From Nocardiopsis potens DSM 45234 (GTDB taxonomy: Bacteria > Actinomycetota > Actinomycetes > Streptosporangiales > Streptosporangiaceae), in contig NZ_ANBB01000033.1 of NCBI RefSeq assembly GCF_000341105.1, positions 178,034 to 242,033 on the forward strand: 64,000 nucleotides of DNA, in the 5' to 3' direction. Made by a program: the position numbers and the translations under genes. This document shows, piece after piece, positions 1 to 7,143 of the stretch (the stretch's first letter is position 1; each line of letters opens with the position of its first letter). Below the pieces are notes generated by a model, which saw only the letters and a list, made by a program, of their open reading frames with translations, had not been told where the DNA came from and did no database searches.

Positions 1-1
1 G

Positions 2-541
2 GGCGACACGGTCTCGGTGGACTGCGGCGCGATCCTGGACGGCTGGCACGGCGACTCGGCGATCACGGTCGCGGTCGGCGAGGTCTCCGCGGCCGACCGG
101 AAGATGATGGACGTCTGCCGGGAGTCGATGTGGCGCGGGATCGACCAGCTGCGCCCCGGGCGGCGGCTCGGCGACATCGGCCACGCCATCGACTCCTACA
201 TGCGCTCCCAGGGGCGCTACGGCAACGTCCAGGAGTACGGCGGGCACGGCATCGGCACCGAGATGCACATGGAGCCGCACGTGCTCAACTACGGGCGGCC
301 CGGCAAGGGCATCGAGCTGGTGGAGGGCATGGTCCTCGCGATCGAGCCGATGACCAACCAGGGCACCCGGCACGTGGCGGTGCTGGAGGACGACTGGACC
401 GTGGTCACCCGGGACGGGGCCCGCTCCGCGCACTTCGAGCACACCGTCGCGGTCACCGCCGAGGGGCCGCTGGTGCTCACCGCCCGGGAGGACGACCGGG
501 ACGACATCGCCCGCCGGGGCTTCCCCGACCCGGGCCTGTAG
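2..541 (+). CDS. map: Type I methionine aminopeptidase, 5'-truncated by window edge
   Basis: This removes the initiator methionine from nascent proteins in the cytoplasm. The visible 180 residues are the C-terminal two thirds of a type I MetAP; the reading frame is open to the first base of the window, so the true start lies outside. The family's dinuclear metal ligands are all present in order: an Asp in VDCG, an Asp in HGDSA, a His in GGHGIG, a Glu in AIEPM and a Glu in FEHTVAV. Position just before infA matches the actinobacterial secY-adk-map-infA order. The GTG at 17 is an internal valine, not a start. Family assignment is secure; only the N-terminus is unknown. Confidence 0.96.
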   Translation, partial: GDTVSVDCGAILDGWHGDSAITVAVGEVSAADRKMMDVCRESMWRGIDQLRPGRRLGDIGHAIDSYMRSQGRYGNVQEYGGHGIGTEMHMEPHVLNYGRPGKGIELVEGMVLAIEPMTNQGTRHVAVLEDDWTVVTRDGARSAHFEHTVAVTAEGPLVLTAREDDRDDIARRGFPDPGL

Positions 542-637
542 AACCGGCCATCGGACCGGAATCCGCCGGCGGGCCCCTCCCTATAGGATGGGCCCGTCAG
601 CGTAAGGGCGGGCTTTTCGGGCGAGGGCGGTGGATCC

Positions 638-1108
638 GTGGTCGATGACCCCCTCGACCTGCGGGCCGGAGACGCCGAGCGGGACCGGGTCGCCAAGTTC
701 CTCCAGGAGAGCTTCGCGCAGGGGCGGCTGGACAGCGGGGAGTTCAGCTCCCGGCTGGAGTCGGCCTACCGGGCGCGCACCCGGCGCGAGCTGGAGGCGG
801 TGACCGCGGACCTCCCGGACGGGGAGGCGGCCGCGCCGGAGCCGGCCGCGGTCCGGGCCGAGCCGGCCGCGCTGCCGCCGGAGCGGGGGGTGCTCCGCGA
901 TCCCGCGCTGCTCATCCCGTGGGGGCTGTGGGCCGGGGTGAACACCCTGTGCTTCGTCATCTGGCTGATCCTCTTCCTCACCGGGGAGGTCGGCTACCCG
1001 TGGTTCCTCTGGGTGCTCTTCCCGTGGGGGATCGTGATGCTCTTCATCACCATCACCCTGGCCCTGCTGCAGCGCGGCGGCGGTGAGGCCGAGGAGGCGG
1101 GGGAGTGA
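638..1108 (+). CDS. DUF1707 (SHOCT-like) membrane protein
   Basis: A 156-residue protein with an N-terminal DUF1707 domain (about residues 5-58; RAGDAERDRV, GRLDSGEF, and a RTRRELEAVTADLP end are the family hallmarks), an Ala/Glu/Pro linker and two predicted membrane spans (about 92-115 and 119-143) separated by a short Gly/Tyr/Trp loop, as in 2TM-domain proteins. The function of DUF1707 proteins is not established; they are abundant in actinomycetes and are thought to act in membrane-associated regulation or assembly. The GTG start at 638 follows a G-rich stretch. It is inserted between map and infA, interrupting the usual ribosomal-cluster order, and the ~245-bp gap after it suggests infA has its own promoter. 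Confidence 0.85.
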   Translation: MVDDPLDLRAGDAERDRVAKFLQESFAQGRLDSGEFSSRLESAYRARTRRELEAVTADLPDGEAAAPEPAAVRAEPAALPPERGVLRDPALLIPWGLWAGVNTLCFVIWLILFLTGEVGYPWFLWVLFPWGIVMLFITITLALLQRGGGEAEEAGE

Positions 1109-1240
1109 GCCCCCGCCCTGCGCGCCGCGGGTGACCGGGCAGTGGCGCGGGCAGGATAGACTGGCCATGCCCACACTCGGGTTGTTGGGTCCGGCTGCCT
1201 TCTTTCGCATCCGCTGGGATCAGTGCGTATGCTGTCGCAG

Positions 1241-1256
1241 TTGACCTGATTGTCAA
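1241..1256. promoter_or_regulatory. Inverted repeat TTGAC-N6-GTCAA in the infA upstream region
   Basis: The 246-bp gap between the DUF1707 gene and infA contains a TTGAC / GTCAA inverted repeat with a 6-nt centre. TAGACT at 1157-1162 and TATGCT at 1228-1233 resemble -10 elements, but neither has a convincing -35 box at proper spacing. The infA promoter is expected in this gap because infA usually starts its own transcript in actinobacteria, but I cannot place it. The repeat could be a protein-binding site or chance. Confidence 0.25.
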
Positions 1257-1354
1257 TGTTCGATTCAGCAGTGTGCCCCGTCGGCCCGATCCGGGCCGGC
1301 CGGTCTTATGCTTCCCCGGCCTGCGCCGGGGGCGATTCCTGAAGCGTGGAGGAT

Positions 1355-1576
1355 ATGGCTAAGAAAGACGGCGCCATCGAGATCGAGGGCTCCGTTATCG
1401 AGTCCCTACCCAACGCGATGTTCCGAGTGGAGCTCGACAACGGGCACAAGGTCCTTGCCCACATCAGCGGCAAGATGCGGATGCACTACATCCGCATCCT
1501 CCCCGACGACCGCGTCGTCGTGGAGCTGAGCCCGTACGACCTCACCCGCGGGCGCATCGTTTACCGCTACAAGTAG
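1355..1576 (+). CDS. infA: Translation initiation factor IF-1
   Basis: Seventy-three residues, the normal length for IF-1, an OB-fold protein that binds the ribosomal A site of the 30S subunit during initiation. The sequence is typical: [12 protein letters not shown] start, [13 protein letters not shown] core and [11 protein letters not shown] end. I chose the ATG at 1355 because it gives the conserved MAKK start; an in-frame GTG at 1346 would add three residues. The GGAGG at 1348-1352 sits unusually close (2 nt) to this ATG. It is followed by rpmJ after 70 bp and heads the infA-rpmJ-rpsM-rpsK-rpoA-rplQ run. Confidence 0.98.
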   Translation: MAKKDGAIEIEGSVIESLPNAMFRVELDNGHKVLAHISGKMRMHYIRILPDDRVVVELSPYDLTRGRIVYRYK

Positions 1577-1646
1577 CCACCCAAGGCCGCCTGCCGCCGC
1601 CCCGGTCCACCCGGGACGGCCAGGGCGGCCCGAGTTCGGAGACACC

Positions 1647-1760
1647 ATGAAGGTCAAGCCGAGCGTCAAGAAGATCTGCGCGAAGTGCCGAGTGATCCGC
1701 CGCCACGGCCGGATCATGGTCATCTGCTCGGACCCGCGCCACAAGCAGCGCCAGGGCTAG
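1647..1760 (+). CDS. rpmJ: 50S ribosomal protein L36 (bL36), zinc-ribbon form
   Basis: A 37-residue protein reading [14 protein letters not shown] at the start and KQRQG at the end. The CAKC pair (residues 11 and 14) together with a later Cys and His (CSDPRH) form the zinc ribbon, so this is the zinc-dependent (C+) paralogue that is replaced by a cysteine-free form under zinc starvation in many actinobacteria. GGAG at 1638-1641 is the ribosome binding site. The gene is too short for most length cut-offs but its position between infA and rpsM confirms it. Confidence 0.97.
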   Translation: MKVKPSVKKICAKCRVIRRHGRIMVICSDPRHKQRQG

Positions 1761-1929
1761 ATCCCCGGCGCCGGCTCTTCCCGGCGCAACGCGTTTGAAG
1801 AAGGCCTGTTCCGGTTCCCGCGGTGCGCGGGGACAACCCCCGGTCGGAGGCCGGGGCCTCGTCGAAAGGGCGACGAGAGGGCAGTGGAACGGGTAAGACC
1901 TCCGCACAGCACGAAGGAGCTTCGCCCAC

Positions 1930-2310
1930 ATGGCACGCCTTTCCGGCGTCGACCTCCCGCGCGACAAGCGCGTGGAGATCGCTCTCACCTATGTTTTCGG
2001 GATCGGCCGCACCCGCGCGATCGAGACCCTCAAGAACACCGGGGTCAGCCCCGACACCCGCGTGCACCAGCTCACCGAGGACGAGCTCGGCCGCCTGCGC
2101 GACTGGATCGACGCGAACTACCAGGTCGAGGGCGACCTGCGGCGCGAGGTCCAGGCCGACATCCGCCGCAAGATGGAGATCGCCTGCTACCAGGGCATCC
2201 GTCACCGCCGCGGCCTTCCGGTCCACGGTCAGCGCACGCAGACCAACGCCCGCACCCGCAAGGGCAAGAAGAAGACCGTGGCCGGCAAGAAGAAGGCCGG
2301 CAAGAAGTAG
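1930..2310 (+). CDS. rpsM: 30S ribosomal protein S13 (uS13)
   Basis: A 126-residue protein of the small-subunit head that contacts the anticodon stem of P-site tRNA and bridges to the large subunit. Characteristic segments are [14 protein letters not shown] at the start, [10 protein letters not shown], and the Gly/Arg/Lys-rich [19 protein letters not shown] motif followed by a lysine-rich tail. A GAAGGAG ribosome-binding site lies upstream of the ATG. The 169-bp gap after rpmJ contains short GC-rich inverted repeats but no gene. Confidence 0.98.
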   Translation: MARLSGVDLPRDKRVEIALTYVFGIGRTRAIETLKNTGVSPDTRVHQLTEDELGRLRDWIDANYQVEGDLRREVQADIRRKMEIACYQGIRHRRGLPVHGQRTQTNARTRKGKKKTVAGKKKAGKK

Positions 2311-2371
2311 TCCGCCCGGCCCCCGCACGCACGCGGGCCGTACGGATCGATGATCTTGGGAGAGTGAAGGA

Positions 2372-2779
2372 ATGCCGCCTAAGGGCCGCCAGCAGGGCGC
2401 CGCGCGCAAGGTGCGCCGCAAGGAAAAGAAGAACATCGCCCACGGGCATGCTCACATCAAGAGCACGTTCAACAACACCATCGTGAGCATCACCGACCCG
2501 ACCGGTGCGGTGATCTCGTGGGCGAGCTCCGGGCAGGTCGGCTTCAAGGGGTCGCGCAAGTCCACCCCGTTCGCCGCCCAGATGGCCGCCGAGGCCGCCG
2601 CCCGCCGCGCCCAGGAGCACGGGGTGCGCAAGGTCGACGTCTTCGTCAAGGGTCCGGGCTCCGGCCGCGAGACCGCGATCCGCTCGCTCCAGGCCACCGG
2701 CCTGGAGGTGGGCTCCATCCAGGACGTCACGCCGGTGCCGCACAACGGCTGCCGTCCGCCGAAGCGCCGCCGGGTCTGA
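2372..2779 (+). CDS. rpsK: 30S ribosomal protein S11 (uS11)
   Basis: A 135-residue platform protein of the 30S subunit that lines the E-site mRNA path. Hallmarks include [26 protein letters not shown] and the C-terminal [13 protein letters not shown]. In mycobacteria rpsD follows this gene; here, as in Streptomyces, rpoA comes next after 146 bp and rpsD is absent. A short hairpin (about 2856-2875) between rpsK and rpoA may attenuate transcription. Confidence 0.98.
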   Translation: MPPKGRQQGAARKVRRKEKKNIAHGHAHIKSTFNNTIVSITDPTGAVISWASSGQVGFKGSRKSTPFAAQMAAEAAARRAQEHGVRKVDVFVKGPGSGRETAIRSLQATGLEVGSIQDVTPVPHNGCRPPKRRRV

Positions 2780-2925
2780 CCCGCGCAGCGCAGCAGCGCC
2801 GCGCCGCCCGCGGGGTCCGCATCGGGCCCCCGCGGAGCGGGTAGGCAGTTGAAGAGGCTCCGCGACCGCGGGGCCGTCCAGTGGCCGTCATATAGCGGGC
2901 GGCCGTGGGAAAGGAAAACCGTCAC

Positions 2926-3936
2926 ATGCTGATCGCTCAGCGTCCGACCCTCTCCGAGGAGAGCCTGTCGGAGCTCCGGTCCAAGTTCGTCATCGAGCCG
3001 CTGGAGCCGGGCTTCGGCTACACCATCGGCAACTCGCTCCGGCGGACCCTGCTCTCCTCCATCCCCGGTGCGGCCGTCACCAGCATCCGCATCGAGGGCG
3101 TCGAGCACGAGTTCACCACCGTGCCCGGCGTCAAGGAGGACGTCACCGAGATCATCCTGAACCTCAAGGGCCTCGTCGTCTCCTCGGAGCACGACGAGCC
3201 GGTTCTGATGTACCTGCGCAAGCAGGGCCCCGGTGTCGTCACCGCAGCGGACATCGCCCCGCCGGCGGGGGTCGAGGTGCACAACCCCGACCTGCACATC
3301 GCCACCCTCAACGGCAAGGGCAAGCTGGAGATGGAGCTGACGGTCGAGCGCGGCCGCGGCTACGTCTCGGCGACCCAGAACAAGCAGCCCGGCCAGGAGA
3401 TCGGCCGCATCCCGATCGACTCCATCTACTCGCCGGTCCTGCGGGTCACCTACAAGGTCGAGGCCACCCGTGTCGAGCAGCGCACCGACTTCGACCGGCT
3501 GATCCTGGACATCGAGACCAAGCCGTGCATCCGGCCGCGCGACGCCGTCGCGAGCGCCGGCAAGACGCTGGTCGAGCTGTTCGGGCTGGCGCGGGAGCTC
3601 AACGTCGACGCCGAGGGCATCGACATGGGCCCGTCCCCCACGGACGCCGCGCTCGCCGCCGACCTGGCGCTGCCGATCGAGGACCTCAACCTGACGGTTC
3701 GCTCCTACAACTGCCTCAAGCGGGAGGGGATCCACAGCGTGGGCGAGCTGGTCGCCCGCTCCGAGCAGGACCTCCTGGACATCCGCAACTTCGGTGCCAA
3801 GTCCATCGAGGAGGTCAAGCAGAAGCTCATCGACATGGGCCTCTCGCTGAAGGACTCCCCGCCCGGATTCGACCCGAGCAGCGCGGCGGACTCCTACGGT
3901 TCCGACGACGACTACGTCGAGACCGAGCAGTACTAG
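2926..3936 (+). CDS. rpoA: DNA-directed RNA polymerase subunit alpha
   Basis: A 336-residue alpha subunit that dimerises to start core RNA polymerase assembly and whose C-terminal domain contacts UP elements and activators. The N-terminal domain (about 1-230) includes [20 protein letters not shown]; the C-terminal domain (about 245-310) contains [12 protein letters not shown] and the helix-hairpin-helix [17 protein letters not shown] chose the ATG at 2926, which gives the usual MLIAQRP start and has an AGGAAA ribosome-binding site; an upstream GTG at 2905 is less likely. The tail is acidic, ending in Tyr. Confidence 0.98.
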   Translation: MLIAQRPTLSEESLSELRSKFVIEPLEPGFGYTIGNSLRRTLLSSIPGAAVTSIRIEGVEHEFTTVPGVKEDVTEIILNLKGLVVSSEHDEPVLMYLRKQGPGVVTAADIAPPAGVEVHNPDLHIATLNGKGKLEMELTVERGRGYVSATQNKQPGQEIGRIPIDSIYSPVLRVTYKVEATRVEQRTDFDRLILDIETKPCIRPRDAVASAGKTLVELFGLARELNVDAEGIDMGPSPTDAALAADLALPIEDLNLTVRSYNCLKREGIHSVGELVARSEQDLLDIRNFGAKSIEEVKQKLIDMGLSLKDSPPGFDPSSAADSYGSDDDYVETEQY

Positions 3937-4005
3937 AAGACGTCGCCCATGGTCTGCGGCGGCCGTGTGCCGGGCTGCGGACCGCATCACTAGGAGAACC
4001 ACACC

Positions 4006-4506
4006 ATGCCCACGCCAACGAAGGGGGCCCGCCTGGGCTCCGGGCCGGCTCATGAGCGGCTCATGCTGGCGAACCTGGCGACCTCGCTGTTCCAGCACGG
4101 CCGCATCAAGACCACGGAGGCCAAGGCCAAGCGCCTGCGTCCGTACGCGGAGAAGCTCATCACCCTGGGCAAGCGCGGCGACCTGCACGCCCGCCGCCAG
4201 GTGCTGCGCACGATCACCGACAAGTCGGTCGTGCACGAGCTGTTCACCGTGATCGGCCCGCGGTTCGAGAACCGCGAGGGCGGCTACACCCGGATCACGA
4301 AGATCGGGCCGCGCAAGGGCGACAACGCCCCGATGGCCGTCATCGAGCTGGTCGAGGCGCTGAACCGCCCGGCCGCCAAGACGGTCAAGGCGGAGGAGGC
4401 CCCCAAGGCCGAGGAGGCTCCGAAGGCGGAGGAGACCGCCGCCGAGGAGACCCCCGCGGAGGAGGCTCCCGAGGAGCAGGCCGAGGCGAAGGCCGACGAG
4501 AAGTAG
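4006..4506 (+). CDS. rplQ: 50S ribosomal protein L17 (bL17) with acidic tail
   Basis: The first ~118 residues are canonical L17 ([35 protein letters not shown]-like basic core, [13 protein letters not shown]). The remaining ~48 residues are a low-complexity extension of repeated KAEEAP-type units, strongly acidic, as seen in other high-GC actinobacteria. The tail is not needed for the L17 fold and its role is unknown. A strong hairpin 22 bp after the stop probably ends the ribosomal transcript. Confidence 0.97.
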   Translation: MPTPTKGARLGSGPAHERLMLANLATSLFQHGRIKTTEAKAKRLRPYAEKLITLGKRGDLHARRQVLRTITDKSVVHELFTVIGPRFENREGGYTRITKIGPRKGDNAPMAVIELVEALNRPAAKTVKAEEAPKAEEAPKAEETAAEETPAEEAPEEQAEAKADEK

Positions 4507-4528
4507 GCTCCGCGCACTGCGGGCCGCC

Positions 4529-4560
4529 GGTGCCCGGTCCCCGTCTGGGGGCCGGGCACC
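4529..4560 (+). terminator. Hairpin after rplQ
   Basis: Two 14-nt arms (GGTGCCCGGTCCCC and GGGGGCCGGGCACC) pair with one G-U across a 4-nt loop. There is no T-run, as is usual for actinobacterial terminators. It would end or attenuate the ribosomal transcript before truA. Confidence 0.7.
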
Positions 4561-4603
4561 GCTGCTTTCCACCGTTCTTTCGACGCCGCACGGAGGGGAA
4601 CCG

Positions 4604-5509
4604 ATGCCCACGGAAGACGCCGCCGGGGAAGACGCCGTCGGGGGAGAAGCCGCCGGGGGAGGTCCGGAGGAGGTCCGGATCCGGCTGGACATCGCCTACG
4701 ACGGATCCGGCTTCTCCGGGTGGGCGGTGCAGCCGGGCCGCCGCACCGTCCAGGGGGTGCTGCAGGAGGCCCTGGCCCGGGTGCTGCGGGTGCCGGAGGT
4801 GCAGCTGACCGTCGCCGGGCGGACCGACGCGGGGGTGCACGCCCGCGGCCAGGCGGCCCACGCCGACGTGCCCGCGGCGGTCTGGGCCGCGGAGGGGGAG
4901 CGGGTGCCGCGCCGGCTGGCCGGGGTGCTGCCGCCGGACGTGCGGGTCACCGCGGTCCGGCCCGCCCCGGACGGTTTCGACGCCCGGTTCTCCCCGCTGT
5001 ACCGGCGCTACGTGTACCGGGTGGACGACACCCCGAGCGGGGTCGACCCGCTCCGCCGGCACGATGTGCTCTGGCACAAGCGCCCGCTGGACGCCGACCG
5101 GATGAACCGCGCCGCGGCGCTGCTCCTCGGCGAGCACGACTTCGCGGCGTTCTGCAAGCGCCGGGAGGGTGCCACCACCGTCCGCGAGCTGCAGCGGCTG
5201 GAGTGGGTGCGGGAGGAGGGCCGCCGCTGCGCGGCCACCGTGCAGGCGGACGCCTTCTGCCACAACATGGTCCGCGCGCTGATCGGCGCGATGCTCGCGG
5301 TCGGCGACGGCCGCCGCCCGGAGGAGTGGCCGGCCGAGGTGCTGGCCGCCGGGGTCCGCGACCCCGCGGTGCACGTCGTCGCCCCGCACGGCCTGAGCCT
5401 GGAGGAGGTCGCCTACCCCCTCGACACCGACCTCGCCGCCCGCGCCCGCCTCACCCGCCGCGTCCGCACCCTCCCGCCCGCAGCCCCGCAGCAGCCCTTC
5501 GGCCCCTGA
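4604..5509 (+). CDS. truA: tRNA pseudouridine(38-40) synthase TruA
   Basis: TruA isomerises uridines 38-40 in the anticodon arm of many tRNAs. The 301-residue protein carries the catalytic Asp in [12 protein letters not shown] (about residue 75), the [13 protein letters not shown] start motif and a C-terminal [11 protein letters not shown] motif. The first ~20 residues are an acidic Glu/Gly/Ala-rich extension before the fold begins at [11 protein letters not shown]. The ATG at 4604 has a GGAGGGG ribosome-binding site. It lies 97 bp after rplQ, its standard position. Everything from its stop to 7143 is non-coding repeat. Confidence 0.96.
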   Translation: MPTEDAAGEDAVGGEAAGGGPEEVRIRLDIAYDGSGFSGWAVQPGRRTVQGVLQEALARVLRVPEVQLTVAGRTDAGVHARGQAAHADVPAAVWAAEGERVPRRLAGVLPPDVRVTAVRPAPDGFDARFSPLYRRYVYRVDDTPSGVDPLRRHDVLWHKRPLDADRMNRAAALLLGEHDFAAFCKRREGATTVRELQRLEWVREEGRRCAATVQADAFCHNMVRALIGAMLAVGDGRRPEEWPAEVLAAGVRDPAVHVVAPHGLSLEEVAYPLDTDLAARARLTRRVRTLPPAAPQQPFGP

Positions 5510-5580
5510 CGGGGCTCCCCGACGGCTTCCCAGCGGCTTCCCGACGGCAGAGGCAGGGCCGGGGCCAAGCCCCCACCCGG

Positions 5581-6176
5581 GTGCGGCTCCTCACGGGGCG
5601 GGGGTTCAAACGGGCGGCGACGGCAGGGAGGGGGACTGGCCGGTCGGTCGGGTGCGGCGCTTCGCGGAGCGGGGGTTCAAGCGGGCAGTGAAGGCGGGAG
5701 GGGGACCGGCCGGTCGGTCGGGTGCGGCGCCTCACGGGGCTGAGGTTCAAGCAGGCAGTGAAGGCGGAAGGGGCACCGGCCGGTCGGTCGGGCGTGCCGT
5801 CTCGCGGAGTGACGGTTCAAGCGGCGGCAAGGGTAGGGGCGGGGCCGGCCACTCCAGCCGGGTGCGGCGCCCCACGGGGCCGAGGTTCAAGCGGGCAGCG
5901 AAGGCGGGGAAGGGCACCGGCCGGTCGGTCCGGCGCGGCGTCCTGCGGAGCGAAGGTTCAACCAGGCGGCGACGGCAAGGGTAAGGGCGGGGCGCAGGCC
6001 TCACCCGGGTGCAGCGTCTCACGGGGCCGAGGCTCAAGCAGGCAGCGAAGGCGGGAAGCGGGACCGGCTGGTCGGTTGGGTGCGGCGCCTCGCGGAGTGA
6101 CGGTTCAGGCAGGCGGCGACGGCGGCGGTAGGCGCGGTGCCGGGCATCTCAGCCGGGTGCGGCGCCTCGCGGGGGC
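5581..6176 (+). repeat. Tandem array of ~70-bp repeats, forward orientation
   Basis: Eight full units and a partial ninth begin at 5581, 5652, 5722, 5792, 5862, 5933, 6009, 6080 and 6157 (periods 71, 70, 70, 70, 71, 76, 71 and 77). Each unit starts near GTGCGGCGCCTC, has CGGAG or CGGGG followed by GGTTCAAGC about 22 nt in, and ends either in GGCCGGTCGGTCGG or in a second, CAGCCGG-type ending. The period is not a multiple of 3, so each unit would be read in a different frame, which argues against coding. The array occupies the gap downstream of truA; related units in opposite orientation lie at 6706-7075. Confidence 0.9.
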
Positions 6177-6705
6177 GGGGGCGCCCCGGCGGCGCGGGCC
6201 GGCCCGCCTGCCCGCGCCCGCCAGGGGCCTTATCCCTGTATGCCTGGTTCGCAGCGGGGATCGGGCGGGGGCGGGGGCGCCCTGCGCACCTCCGCAGCAC
6301 CCCGAGTACATCTACCAGCGAGTAGTAAGCCCCGAAGCCCCCGCGACCCCCTCGCTGGTTACCCAGAGTGGCCAAGCAGGGCTCCCCGGAAGAACAAAAG
6401 CGGCATTCCGCCCCCACTCTCGCTCTTCCCTTGTTTCGGCCCTCTGTGTTGCGGCCTTGCGGGTGGCCCGACCCCTCCATTGCCGACCTGATCGGCCCCG
6501 TTCGGGCCCCTCTGGGGCCGATCCGGGCCGGGATGCGCGCCCGGGAATCACCGGGGTGCTCTCGCGGTGCGCAGGGCGCCCCTCCCCGCGATCACCGTGC
6601 GTATTCACTCAGGTCAGGGAGGGGTGGCGGTTTCAGAGGTGGCCGGCCCCGGCGCCGGGGCGACGCGAACCCGCCGCTCCGGCTCACCCCGACCGGCCCC
6701 ACCCG
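6177..6705. other. Central spacer between inverted repeat arrays, no credible gene
   Basis: About 530 bp separate the forward and reverse repeat arrays. It contains a further inverted repeat: 6274-6290 (GGGGCGCCCTGCGCACC) is the exact reverse complement of 6566-6582, and 6297-6304 is that of 6552-6559, giving 31-bp arms with only a 6-nt non-matching interior. The segment also has lower-GC islands than its surroundings. Open frames here change with the repeats and show no recognisable protein, so I do not call a gene. Confidence 0.6.
6490..6523. repeat. Perfect 10-bp inverted repeat inside the spacer
   Basis: GATCGGCCCC and GGGGCCGATC flank a 14-nt loop. It lies within the central spacer, close to the symmetry centre of the larger inverted structure (about 6428). 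It could act as a terminator or simply add to the cruciform potential of the locus. Confidence 0.5.
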
Positions 6706-7075
6706 CTCTGCCGCGCCCGACCGACCAGCCGGTTCCCACTGCCGCCGTCGCCGCGGGCCTGAACCCTCGCCCCGTGAGGCACCGCGCCCGACCGACTGGC
6801 CGGTCCCCCTACCGCTCTCGGTGCCTGCTTGAACCTTCGCTCCGCGAGGCGCTGTACTCGGGCGACCGCCTTCGCCCTGCCCCCACCGCTGCCGTTGTCG
6901 CTCGTCTTGACCTTCGCTCTGTGGGGTGCCGCGCCCGACCGACTGGCCGGTTGTCCCCCTCCCGCCGTCGCTGCCGCTTGGACCTTCGCTCTGTGGGGTG
7001 CCGCACCTGACCGACCGGCCGGTGCCCCTCCCCGCCGTCGCCGCAGGTGTGAACCTTCACCCCGTGAGGTGCCCG
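6706..7075 (-). repeat. Array of ~70-bp repeats, reverse orientation
   Basis: Five units and a partial sixth of the same family as 5581-6176, read on the minus strand. They show CCGACCGACTGGCCGG-type boxes, then TTGAACC or TTGGACC, then CGCGAGG or CGTGAGG, i.e. the reverse complement of the forward units, at spacings of about 70-78 bp. With the left array they form a large imperfect inverted repeat of about 1.5 kb. Confidence 0.85.
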
Positions 7076-7084
7076 TACAGAGAA

Positions 7085-7119
7085 GAGAGGGCGGCCGCCG
7101 GGGTGGCGGGCGCCCTCTC
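7085..7119 (-). terminator. Hairpin downstream of the proline-rich membrane protein gene
   Basis: GAGAGGGCG and CGCCCTCTC arms, with a GC-rich inner stem, lie 25 bp past the stop of the minus-strand gene at 7144-9054. It is placed to end that transcript and insulates it from the repeat region. Confidence 0.6.
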
Positions 7120-7143
7120 TCTGTGGCCGGGGTGCGTCGGGGG

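Noticed and set aside
2780..2925. Missing or broken rpsD between rpsK and rpoA
   Set aside because: The gap is only 146 bp with no rpsD remnant; in Streptomyces and relatives rpsD lies elsewhere, so absence is normal.
5581..6176. tRNA-like elements, because GGTTCAA resembles a T-loop in each unit
   Set aside because: No acceptor, D-arm or anticodon stem can be drawn around the motif, and it recurs in every repeat unit.
5722..6762. Long open frame across the 70-bp repeat region
   Set aside because: The ~70-bp period shifts the frame at every unit, all frames are open because of high GC, there is no ribosome-binding site, and the peptide is Gly/Arg/Ala noise.
5581..7075. CRISPR array
   Set aside because: Units are ~70 bp, directly adjacent with no unique spacers, imperfect, and change orientation midway; no cas genes are present.
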